Assembly (NCBI GenBank): GCA_013694625.1
Contig: JACDCD010000028.1
Coordinates: 1-32,697, forward strand
Reading direction: 5' to 3'
DNA: 32,697 nt
From: Actinomycetota bacterium
GTDB lineage: Bacteria; Actinomycetota; CADDZG01; WHSQ01
In this document: positions 8,210 through 15,190 of the stretch, one piece after another
Layout of the letters: every line of letters begins with the position of its first letter
Numbering within the stretch: position 1 is the stretch's first letter
Made by a program: the position numbers and the translations under genes
Notes under the pieces: model-generated
What the model saw: the letters and a program-made list of their open reading frames with translations, nothing else
What the model was told of the DNA's origin: nothing
The model's database searches: none

Positions 8210-8980
8210 GTGAACCTCGAGGGCAAGGTCTGCGTCATCACCGGTGGGGCAAGGGGAATCGGCCGCGCCACCGTCGAAAAATGCGCCCGCAGTGGCGCTC
8301 GGGTCGGGTTTTGGGACTTGGACGCCGGCGCCGGGAACGCGTTGGCGAAGGCATTGCAGGAAGAGGGTTTCGAGGCCCGCTTCTGGCCCTGCGACGTAAC
8401 CGTCGAACAGCAGGTCGAAGAGACCGTGAGGGCCGTTCTCAATGCCTTCGGGCGGATCGACGCGCTCGTCAACAATGCGGGGGTCAACGCCTATTTCGAT
8501 GCGACGCAAATGTCGGAGTCCGACTGGGACAAAGTCTTCGCCGTCGACCTCAAGGCGGTATGGCTGTGCAGTAAGTACGTCCTCCCCGCGATGCAGAGGG
8601 CGGGCTCCGGTTCGATCGTGAACATTTCGTCAATTCACGCGCACATGACGACCAAGAACATGTTTCCCTATGCTGCTGCGAAGTCGGGTGTAGTCGGATT
8701 GACGCGTAGCTTAGCGCTCGATTACGGCGTCGACAACATCCGCGTCAACGCCGTCTGCCCGGGGTGGGTCAGAACCCATCTGGTACAGGAGTGGATCGAC
8801 ATGCAACCGGACCCGCAGGCGGCCGAGGCCAGTGTGCTCGAGGTGCACCCCTTGGGCCGGATCGCCGAACCCGCCGAGATAGCAAATTTCGTGGCATGGC
8901 TCGCATCCGACGAAGCGAGCTTCATGACCGGGGCCGATTTGTTGATTGACGGAGGCCTGAGCGCCCGCTTCTCGACGTGA
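8210..8980 (+). CDS. Short-chain dehydrogenase/reductase (SDR)
   Basis: This is a classical cytoplasmic SDR, 256 aa. The cofactor motif TGGARGIG is at residues 11-18, NNAG near residue 88, the catalytic serine around 140 (NISS) and the Y154-x3-K158 pair (YAAAK) follow. The C-terminal GADLLIDGG is typical. An aspartate after the second beta strand (WDLD) favours NAD over NADP. The start is GTG. It follows the zinc alcohol dehydrogenase and converges with the RraA gene, only 3 bases separating the two stop codons. By analogy with sugar pathways it may oxidise a sugar to a lactone or a keto-deoxy acid, but that is inference. Confidence 0.9.
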   Translation: MNLEGKVCVITGGARGIGRATVEKCARSGARVGFWDLDAGAGNALAKALQEEGFEARFWPCDVTVEQQVEETVRAVLNAFGRIDALVNNAGVNAYFDATQMSESDWDKVFAVDLKAVWLCSKYVLPAMQRAGSGSIVNISSIHAHMTTKNMFPYAAAKSGVVGLTRSLALDYGVDNIRVNAVCPGWVRTHLVQEWIDMQPDPQAAEASVLEVHPLGRIAEPAEIANFVAWLASDEASFMTGADLLIDGGLSARFST

Positions 8981-8983
8981 CCC

Positions 8984-9646
8984 TCAGAAAGTGCCGAAAC
9001 GGTCGTAGGCGTCCAGCGGAAATGTTCCGCTTCGCACCGCCTCCCTGATCTCATTCTCTGTAGCGACCTTATTCTCCGACTCGGACAGCACCACGTCGCA
9101 TACCTCCGCCGGGATCGCCACAATGCCGTCGTGGTCGGCGACTATGTAGTCACCCGGCGAGATGCGCACTCCGCCAACCGTGACCGGCGCGTTCTCTGCG
9201 ACCAGGTCCCATCGCACCACACAGTCCTGGGGGGTGGTGTAGCGGCAGAACACCGGGAACTCCTCCTTCAGGATGTAATCGACATCGCGACAGCCGCCGT
9301 CGATAATTGCCCCACTGCAGCCGCGCGCCTTGAGCGATGTCACAGACAGCTCTCCGAGGTGGGCCGCCGATCGGTCGTTGGTCTGATACACGGCAACGTG
9401 ACCCTCGGGCACCGATCCCAGCATGGTGAGGATCTTCCTGACCGAGGTGTCGTAGTCGTTACCAGGCCGGGGCCGGCCCTCGATCGTGTAGGCGGGACCC
9501 GCCAGCCGCATACCCTCCCGCAGGGGCGACAATTCCGGAGGAAGCGTCTGGGACAACCAGCCCATCCTGTCGAGGACGTCGGTGATCGCTCCCGTGTAGA
9601 GAGCCGAGAACCTGCCTGGCCGGTCCCCCGGCGCGCCCTGTGCCAT
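8984..9646 (-). CDS. RraA-family aldolase/decarboxylase
   Basis: This 220-aa protein of the RraA/HMG-aldolase family includes 4-hydroxy-4-methyl-2-oxoglutarate/4-carboxy-4-hydroxy-2-oxoadipate aldolases, oxaloacetate decarboxylases and the RNase E inhibitor RraA. The metal and pyruvate-binding features of the aldolase are present: GEL at residues 98-100 and DGGCRDVD with R120 and D121. That favours enzyme activity over a pure regulatory role. The ATG at 9646 has no ribosome binding site but sits 8 bases after a TATAGT box, so the mRNA is probably leaderless. It lies alone on the minus strand between a SDR and an epimerase; the neighbours suggest cleavage of a keto acid made in sugar-acid breakdown. 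Confidence 0.87.
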   Translation of the reverse strand: MAQGAPGDRPGRFSALYTGAITDVLDRMGWLSQTLPPELSPLREGMRLAGPAYTIEGRPRPGNDYDTSVRKILTMLGSVPEGHVAVYQTNDRSAAHLGELSVTSLKARGCSGAIIDGGCRDVDYILKEEFPVFCRYTTPQDCVVRWDLVAENAPVTVGGVRISPGDYIVADHDGIVAIPAEVCDVVLSESENKVATENEIREAVRSGTFPLDAYDRFGTF

Positions 9647-9653
9647 GGCCGCC

Positions 9654-9663
9654 GACTATAGTC
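9654..9663. promoter_or_regulatory. Palindromic -10 element shared by divergent promoters
   Basis: GACTATAGTC is a perfect 10-bp palindrome in the 63-bp gap between the RraA gene and the epimerase gene. It places a TATAGT hexamer on each strand, offset by 2 bases (plus 9657-9662, minus 9660-9655). On the minus strand the hexamer ends 8 bases before the RraA start, fitting leaderless transcription. On the plus strand it would give a leader of about 40 bases containing the epimerase GGAAGG site. A TTCGAA lies 17 bases upstream on the minus strand. Confidence 0.4.
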
Positions 9664-9709
9664 CCCTGGCAGTCCGGTTCGAAGTCGGCTCAACATGGAA
9701 GGCTGTGCA

Positions 9710-10618
9710 ATGAAAGTTCTAGTCACCGGCGCAAGGGGCAAGGTCGGCACCGCCACCGTCGCTGCTCTCGCGCAACGAGGCCATGATGTTCGGGCCACCG
9801 ACCTCCACCGGCCGGTCTTCGAGCGCCCCGAGCCGGACGATCCCGACTATATGCAAGCTGATCTCACCGATGCAGGCCAGGCCTACGCGATGGTGCGGGA
9901 AATGGACGCGGTCATTCACACTGCGGCGATTCCCGAACCCACGAGCAACGCGCCTCACACTGTGTTCGAGAACAACCTCATGGCGACCTTCAATCTCATC
10001 GAGGCGGCCGTTCGTTGGGGGCTCTCCCGTTTCGTCAATACCTCGAGCGAGACGGTTCCCGGCTTCTTCTTCGCCGAACGCGCTTTTCTCCCGGACTACG
10101 TCCCGGTTGACGAAGAACACCCCATTCGCCCACAGGACCCGTACGGCCTTTCGAAGTACTTCGGTGAGCTGCTCATGGATGCAGCGGTCCGCCGCTCCGA
10201 CATCCGTTGCGTCACGATCAGACCGTCCTGGGTGCAGCATGAGGGCAACTACGAGCACAATCTCGGGCCGCAGATAAGGGACAGCTCGGAGCTTACGGCA
10301 GGCTTTTGGAGTTACATAGACGTTTACGACCTCGCCGACGCGATGTGCCTGGCCGTCGAATCAGACCTGCCCGGGCACGAGGTCTTCTACATCGCATCGC
10401 CCGATAACGCGGGGGGCCGGGATTTCGCCTCGGCGGTGAAGGAGCACTACGGTGACGGTGTAGGGCTCCGCGCCACCAACCGGAAAGACGCATCCGGCAT
10501 CTCCTGTGCCAAGGCCAACGAGCTGCTCGGCTACCGGCCGTCGCGCTCATGGCGGGACTATCTCGACGATGCCGGCCGGCTCAAGTCCGATGCCACCCAA
10601 ACCCCTAGGGGCGGGTAA
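9710..10618 (+). CDS. NAD-dependent epimerase/dehydratase (extended SDR)
   Basis: This 302-aa extended SDR of the sugar-nucleotide epimerase/uronate dehydrogenase type has the cofactor motif GARGKVG at residues 7-13, aspartate in ATDLHRP for NAD binding, and Y145-x3-K149 (YGLSK) as catalytic pair. The first ATG in the frame is at 9695, but the ATG at 9710 starts directly at MKVLVTG, the usual N-terminus. It also has GGAAGG seven bases upstream, so it is preferred. The gene is divergent from RraA, with a shared palindromic promoter element. It could be a uronate or sugar dehydrogenase feeding the local sugar-acid pathway or a nucleotide-sugar epimerase; the sequence alone does not decide. Confidence 0.85.
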   Translation: MKVLVTGARGKVGTATVAALAQRGHDVRATDLHRPVFERPEPDDPDYMQADLTDAGQAYAMVREMDAVIHTAAIPEPTSNAPHTVFENNLMATFNLIEAAVRWGLSRFVNTSSETVPGFFFAERAFLPDYVPVDEEHPIRPQDPYGLSKYFGELLMDAAVRRSDIRCVTIRPSWVQHEGNYEHNLGPQIRDSSELTAGFWSYIDVYDLADAMCLAVESDLPGHEVFYIASPDNAGGRDFASAVKEHYGDGVGLRATNRKDASGISCAKANELLGYRPSRSWRDYLDDAGRLKSDATQTPRGG

Positions 10619-10656
10619 CTCGCTTCTGCATGCCGCCCGGGATAATATGCCCAGCA

Positions 10657-10824
10657 CTAGTGCTCCTGCGCGGAAGTAACGCCAGCGTCCAGGGCGGCAC
10701 TGCGCGGCGAAGGCAAGGCGCGAGGAGTCGTGCGTACCCGGAGTGTACGTGCGCGACGAGCAACGCAGCCATCGTCGATGCAGGGCTGTCCTGGGGCGAC
10801 GGAACTTACGCAAAGGTGCACTAG
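10657..10824 (+). repeat. MITE-like palindromic repeat, long copy (168 bp)
   Basis: The element begins CTAGTGC and ends GCACTAG. Its ends form imperfect terminal inverted repeats of about 25 bases. The left arm (10657-10695) and right arm (10787-10824) are identical, in opposite orientation, to the complete 77-bp copy at 16327-16403. Between them lies an extra 91 bases: 85 bases (10696-10780) plus a second copy of CAGGGC, so CAGGGC flanks the insert on both sides (10690-10695 and 10781-10786). The insert has its own 9-bp hairpin with two G-T pairs (10729-10737 with 10745-10753, loop CCGGAGT). No protein is encoded. It fills most of the gap between the epimerase and sugar-binding protein genes. 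Confidence 0.85.
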
Positions 10825-10890
10825 GGTGAGGACGAGTGGAAGAGCGGCCGGATCGGTCCGGTCCGCGCGTGAGTTGGGAGGCGTATCCGA

Positions 10891-12009
10891 GTGGACGGCA
10901 AGGAGTGGGCCCGGCTGGGGTCGGGCAGCAGGTTCAACCGGCGCGAGATGCTCAGGAGGACCGCCCTGGGCGGCGCCCTGGCATCCCTGCCTTTGCTCGC
11001 AGCCGCATGCGACGAAGCGCCGGCCGAAAACAGTGGCGGCGGGAGTACTGAGAGCAGCGGGGGCACGTCGATCGGCAACTTCCCCGAAACCCCCGCGTAC
11101 AACTTCGTATTCGTTAACCATGTGACGACCAACCCGTTCTTCGTCCCAACCCAGTACGGGATCGAAGACGCAAGCGCAATGCTCGGCACCGAGTTCCAAT
11201 GGACCGGCTCGGAGACGGCCGTCGTCAAGGAGATGGTGAACTCGTTTGACACCGCAATCACGGGCGACGCCGACGGGATCGCGGTTGCAGTCATAGATCC
11301 GGACGCCCAGGGAGGTCCGATCCAGGAGGCGATCGACGCCGGCATCCCGGTAATCGCCTACAACGCCGACGGCAAGGGTGGGGACACTTCGCGGCTGGCC
11401 TATGTCGGGCAGGACCTCTATGTGTCCGGATTCGAGATGGGCAAGCGCATCGTCGAGGAGGTCAAAGAGGGCCCGGTGGCGCTGTTCATCGCCACGCCCG
11501 GACAGCTCAACATCCAGCCCCGGATCGACGGCGCCGCCGACGCCATCAAGGAGTCCGGCGCCTCCATCGAAGCCCAGCAGATCACGACCGGCGCCGAGCT
11601 CCCGGAGGAGCTGCAGAAGATCGAGGCCTACTACAACGGGCACAAGGACGTGAAGGGCATGTTCGCGGTGGACGCAGGCAGCACCCAGGGAGTCGCACAG
11701 GTGATGGAGAAGTTCGGCCTCGTGGACAAGGGTGTCGTCGGTGGCGGTTACGACCTGCTTCCGGAGACCCTCAAGCTCATCGACGAAGGCCACCTGAGCT
11801 TCACCATCGACCAGCAGCCCTACCTGCAGGGCTTCTACCCGGTCTTTCAGATGTACCTGTGGCACCTTTCCGGGGGCTTGAGTGGTCCTGCCGACACGAA
11901 CACCGGACTGCTGTTCGTCACCCAGGAGAACGTCGCGGGCTACCTGGAGAATTCCTCGCGCTTCGAAGGAGACTCCGAAGAGCAGAAGATCCTAGAACCC
12001 GCTTCGTAA
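10891..12009 (+). CDS. Sugar ABC transporter substrate-binding lipoprotein (CUT2 type)
   Basis: This is an extracytoplasmic binding protein of the ribose/fructose (Peripla_BP_4) type, 372 aa. The N-terminus combines a twin-arginine-like motif (NRREML, residues 16-21) with a lipobox LAAAC, cysteine at 40. A Tat-exported lipoprotein is therefore likely. After a Ser/Gly-rich linker come the two periplasmic-binding domains, with FVFVNHVTTNPFF and GIPVIAYNADG typical of the family. The GTG start is preceded by GGGAGG at 9 bases. It is followed without a gap by the permease gene and then the ATPase gene. The closest remembered relatives are fructose/ribose-type systems, but the ligand is unknown. 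Confidence 0.9.
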   Translation: MDGKEWARLGSGSRFNRREMLRRTALGGALASLPLLAAACDEAPAENSGGGSTESSGGTSIGNFPETPAYNFVFVNHVTTNPFFVPTQYGIEDASAMLGTEFQWTGSETAVVKEMVNSFDTAITGDADGIAVAVIDPDAQGGPIQEAIDAGIPVIAYNADGKGGDTSRLAYVGQDLYVSGFEMGKRIVEEVKEGPVALFIATPGQLNIQPRIDGAADAIKESGASIEAQQITTGAELPEELQKIEAYYNGHKDVKGMFAVDAGSTQGVAQVMEKFGLVDKGVVGGGYDLLPETLKLIDEGHLSFTIDQQPYLQGFYPVFQMYLWHLSGGLSGPADTNTGLLFVTQENVAGYLENSSRFEGDSEEQKILEPAS

Positions 12010-13029
12010 ATGGCCAAGCAAGCAGTCGGCGGGGGCGTGGGCGCCTCCGAAAGCGCCCGGTCCTCCCCCGGGCTTGGAAGCCGCGTGTCCGAGCTCATGC
12101 TCAGGCAGCGCGAGGCCTCGATCTTCCTTGTGGCCATCGCGCTGGCCGTCTACTTCCAGTCCTCCAACTCTGCTTTCTTGAGCTCCGGAAACATACGGTC
12201 GCTGTCCGAGTTCACCTATGCCACGGCCATCATCTCCACGGGCCTCGTCATGCTGCTGATCTGCGGCGAGATCGACCTCTCGGTTGGTCAGGCATACGGG
12301 TTTGCCCCGATCGCCATGTACCTCGCGGACCAGACCCTTGTACTTCCGGTTGCGATAGTCGTCGGCCTGCTCGCCACGGCGGTGATCGGCCTGATCAACG
12401 GCGTCGCAACCGTTTACCTGCGCGTGCCGTCCTTCATTGCAACGCTCGGGATGTTCTTCTTCCTGGGCGGGGTCAATGTGATACTGACCGACGGTTTCCC
12501 CAAGACGGCGCCCTCGGGCAGCTTCTTGACCGAGATCCTCGGTGGTGCAGATTGGTCCGGCATAGCATGGTGCCTCGTCATCGTGCTGTTCATGCACATC
12601 CTGCTCAACCGCACGCGCTGGGGACTGCACACATTCGCCACCGGGGGCAACCCTGTCGGCGCCAGCGAAGCCGGCGTCAAGACCGCAAGGATCAAGGTCG
12701 GTAACTTCATGCTCTGCAGCGCCCTCGGAGGATTCGCAGGACTCCTCGACGCTCTTCGGATCGGATCCATAGACCCCCTTGCGGGTGGCCCGAACATCAT
12801 GTTCTTCGCCGTCTCGGCGGCCGTCATCGGCGGCACCGCCCTGGCAGGCGGCACCGGGACCGTCATCGGCGCTTTTCTGGGCACAGTGGTGCTCTCGATC
12901 ATGCAGAACGGATTCAGTCTGCAAGGCGTCAGTGCCTACACTTTCAACGTCATCCTCGGCATAGCCATCCTCACCGCAATGACGCTGAACGTCTACGTCG
13001 GCAGCCTGCGACGGTCGGGGAGGGGATGA
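12010..13029 (+). CDS. Sugar ABC transporter permease (CUT2 / RbsC-FrcC-like)
   Basis: This is the inner-membrane permease of the CUT2 family, 339 aa, with eight to ten hydrophobic helices. ICGEIDLSVGQ around residue 85-95 is the family signature, followed by LINGVATVYLRVPSFIATLGM, partly conserved in RbsC-like proteins, and GGTALAGGTGTVIGAFLG near the C-terminus. The ATG follows the TAA of the binding-protein gene directly (TAAATG). Its own stop overlaps the ATPase start (ATGA), so all three subunits are translationally coupled. As in other CUT2 systems a single permease gene would form a homodimer. Confidence 0.92.
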   Translation: MAKQAVGGGVGASESARSSPGLGSRVSELMLRQREASIFLVAIALAVYFQSSNSAFLSSGNIRSLSEFTYATAIISTGLVMLLICGEIDLSVGQAYGFAPIAMYLADQTLVLPVAIVVGLLATAVIGLINGVATVYLRVPSFIATLGMFFFLGGVNVILTDGFPKTAPSGSFLTEILGGADWSGIAWCLVIVLFMHILLNRTRWGLHTFATGGNPVGASEAGVKTARIKVGNFMLCSALGGFAGLLDALRIGSIDPLAGGPNIMFFAVSAAVIGGTALAGGTGTVIGAFLGTVVLSIMQNGFSLQGVSAYTFNVILGIAILTAMTLNVYVGSLRRSGRG

Positions 13030-13820
13030 TGGCACAGAACCGGCAAGAGGACGACGCAGCCGTTGCACCCGAGGCTCTGCGCGCCGAGGGCATCGTCAAA
13101 CGGTTCGGTGCACTGACGGCTCTGAGCGGAGTCGACCTGCACCTGCAACAAGGTGAGGTGCTCGGACTCATCGGGGACAACGGTGCCGGGAAGTCCACCC
13201 TGATCAAGACGATCACGGGTTTCCATCGCCCCGATGAGGGCCAGATGTACGTCGATGGCAAGCCGGTGACTCTCCGGTCGGTCGCCCAGGCGCGCGCCCT
13301 CGGAATCGAGACCGTCTTCCAGGATCTCGCGTTGATCTCGGAGTTGAGCGTCTACCACAACATGTTCCTCAACAGCGAACTGACTTTGAAACCCTTCCCA
13401 CTCCTCAACAATCGCAAGATGAAGGAGCGCGCCAAACAGTACATCGATGATATGGGGGTCAACATCCCGTCGATCGACACCCAGGTGGGACGGCTCTCCG
13501 GAGGGCAGCGTCAAGCAATCGCGGTGGCGCGTTCGGTGTACTCGGACGCGAGGATCCTGCTGTTGGACGAACCGTTGGCGGCCATGGGCGCCAAGGAGGG
13601 CGCCATGATCCTCGACCTGGTACAGAAGCTGAAAAACGAGGGACGGGTTTCGATCATTCTGATCGCACACAATTACTCGCATGTGTTCGAGGTCTGCGAC
13701 CGGGTCAATCTGTTGCAACACGGGCGCATCAGCTACGACAAGCCGACCAGCGAATCCTCCGTCGAAGAGCTGACCGAGTTGGTGGTTGCCGAGTACCGCA
13801 AAGCGCGAACAACCAGCTAG
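13026..13820 (+). CDS. Sugar ABC transporter ATP-binding protein, half-size (FrcA-like)
   Basis: This ATPase energises the CUT2 importer. Walker A GDNGAGKST is at residues 50-58, the signature LSGGQRQ at 157-163, Walker B ILLLDEP at 177-183 and the switch histidine is H215 (IAHNYSH). It is 264 aa, one ATPase domain only, whereas most CUT2 ATPases (RbsA, XylG) are about 500 aa with two fused domains. The fructose system FrcA is a known half-size exception and this protein resembles it, including LAAMGAKE after the Walker B. The start overlaps the permease stop by 4 bases. It converges with the metallo-hydrolase gene. Confidence 0.92.
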   Translation: MMAQNRQEDDAAVAPEALRAEGIVKRFGALTALSGVDLHLQQGEVLGLIGDNGAGKSTLIKTITGFHRPDEGQMYVDGKPVTLRSVAQARALGIETVFQDLALISELSVYHNMFLNSELTLKPFPLLNNRKMKERAKQYIDDMGVNIPSIDTQVGRLSGGQRQAIAVARSVYSDARILLLDEPLAAMGAKEGAMILDLVQKLKNEGRVSIILIAHNYSHVFEVCDRVNLLQHGRISYDKPTSESSVEELTELVVAEYRKARTTS

Positions 13821-13838
13821 CAGTGGAGCTTCGGGTGC

Positions 13839-14738
13839 TCAACCTACCCTTGGCACGCTCGCATGGGCGCGGACCGACGCGCCCAGCTCGTTCATGGACT
13901 CAGGGTAGGGTCCCACGCACCCATCTGTGTAACGGGTCAGCTCCGCCAGATCGGTCAAGCCTCTGTCGATGCCCTGATCGACGGCCGCCTGCATGTCACG
14001 CGTGAATTGCAGAGATGCATCGAGCCAACCGGTCGCCTCTGAGCCCTCCATCACGGGGAAGTGAGCCGTCAGGAGCACATCGGGTTGCATCGACCGCACG
14101 GAGCGGATGGTGGCCGCATACGCCCGTGCGTCGTAGTAGCGCGGAGGAATCAAACGGTTTCCGGCGCGGTCGTAGATTCCGTCATACAGCACGGCGTCGA
14201 TCAAGACCAACGCCCGGCTGCGCTCATCCCACAGACCGATGTGACCCAGCGTGTGGCCGGGCAGGTGCAACACCTCTACACGCCATCCTCCACCGAGTCT
14301 CAAGGTCTCGCCGCCCCGGAGACCCCAATCGATGGGGCAATCGCCGCCGAGCTCCGCTGCCATCCATCTTATGGACTCGGCCTCCGGTCCGAAGCCGTAT
14401 GCCTCGTACCAGCGGTAGTTCTCTGCGAGCATCGCCTGGTTGCTTTCGATCCAACGCCGGTCGAGCTCGTGGCAGAAGAACCGGGCGCGGCGGTTCCGGG
14501 CACGAACGGATCGGTTCCCGCCGCAGTGGTCGACGTCGGCGTGGCTGATGATGATCTCATCCACGGCCTCGAGCGACTTGCCGATCGACCGGAGATACGG
14601 TTCGATCACCTCATTCGGCGTGCCGGCCAGCCCGGTGTCGACCAGCACGGTGCGCTCGTCGCCGGTGAGCACGTATTGGCACATGAAGCGCGGCCCGAGG
14701 CCGGACTCGATCCTGTGGATGCCGGGGACGATCTCCAT
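13839..14738 (-). CDS. Metallo-beta-lactamase-fold hydrolase
   Basis: This 299-aa protein of the MBL fold hydrolyses ester, lactone, thioester or similar bonds at a dinuclear metal site. The main metal motif reads H66-A-D68-V-D70-H71 (SHADVDH): the second histidine of the usual HxHxDH is replaced by aspartate. Later ligands look normal: LPGHTLGH (H162), D181 (LIDAV) and TAHFP. The ATG at 14738 follows AAAAGGAG with good spacing; upstream in-frame ATG codons were rejected. It is downstream of the Rieske ferredoxin gene on the same strand, with a strong inverted repeat between them. In a sugar-acid setting a lactonase role is possible, unproven. Confidence 0.85.
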   Translation of the reverse strand: MEIVPGIHRIESGLGPRFMCQYVLTGDERTVLVDTGLAGTPNEVIEPYLRSIGKSLEAVDEIIISHADVDHCGGNRSVRARNRRARFFCHELDRRWIESNQAMLAENYRWYEAYGFGPEAESIRWMAAELGGDCPIDWGLRGGETLRLGGGWRVEVLHLPGHTLGHIGLWDERSRALVLIDAVLYDGIYDRAGNRLIPPRYYDARAYAATIRSVRSMQPDVLLTAHFPVMEGSEATGWLDASLQFTRDMQAAVDQGIDRGLTDLAELTRYTDGCVGPYPESMNELGASVRAHASVPRVG

Positions 14739-14757
14739 ATATGTCGCTCCTTTTCCG

Positions 14758-14804
14758 CCGAGTGGGTGAGCCATGTGAATAATGCACACTCACGTCCCAC
14801 TCGG
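14758..14804. promoter_or_regulatory. Inverted repeat between Rieske and metallo-hydrolase genes
   Basis: CCGAGTGGG (14758-14766) and CCCACTCGG (14796-14804) are perfect inverted arms. They are extended inward by TGAG/CTCA with a 3-base bulge, enclosing GTGAATAATGCAC at 14775-14787. It occupies most of the 81-bp gap before the metallo-hydrolase start. No T-tract follows on either strand, so an operator, an mRNA processing stem or a pause site fits better than an intrinsic terminator. Confidence 0.5.
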
Positions 14805-14819
14805 CCAGGTTTGTCGGGC

Positions 14820-15179
14820 TCACAGGGTGACTCGGACTTCATCGCCGTCCACGCGGGTGGGGAACTTGCGCAAGCGTATGTCGGGGAATGCAAGGCATCG
14901 CCCCGAGGGCACGTGCCATTCAAGCGCATGCCACGGGCAGGTCACGATCTCTCCTTCATGAATCCAGTCGAGTTTCCAGTCGGTATGGGGGCCGTAGTCG
15001 ACGGTGCCCGAGGTGGCTCCTTCGCACAGGGGCCCTCTCTGGTGGGGGCAGAGGTTGGGGATCGCGTGCCAGGAACCCCCCATGTTGAACACGCCAATCT
15101 CCCGTTGGCCGACCCTCACGATGCGGTGGGAGCCCTCGGGGATATCGGAGGTGCGGGCGACGACATGTTCCCGGGCCAA
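14820..15179 (-). CDS. Rieske [2Fe-2S] ferredoxin-like protein
   Basis: This small single-domain Rieske protein of 119 aa carries a [2Fe-2S] cluster with two Cys and two His ligands: C44-P-H46 and C81-P-W-H84. The domain covers the whole protein, with no membrane segment, like the electron-donor ferredoxins of ring-hydroxylating oxygenases or NirD-type proteins. The TTG at 15179 was chosen because the frame otherwise runs far upstream through the amidohydrolase gene in a non-coding-looking frame; no ATG or GTG is available at the N-terminus. It starts 11 bases after the amidohydrolase stop, so the two are co-transcribed. No oxygenase or ferredoxin reductase gene is seen in the window; the redox partner is unknown. 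Confidence 0.82.
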   Translation of the reverse strand: MAREHVVARTSDIPEGSHRIVRVGQREIGVFNMGGSWHAIPNLCPHQRGPLCEGATSGTVDYGPHTDWKLDWIHEGEIVTCPWHALEWHVPSGRCLAFPDIRLRKFPTRVDGDEVRVTL

Positions 15180-15190
15180 TGCTCGCGGCC

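Noticed and set aside
9670-9690. GGTTCGAAG resembling a tRNA T-arm
   Set aside because: No complementary T-stem, anticodon arm or acceptor stem surrounds it.
10657-10824. Protein-coding frame across the long repeat
   Set aside because: The frames are shared only because the repeat sequence is shared; both copies are intergenic and palindromic.
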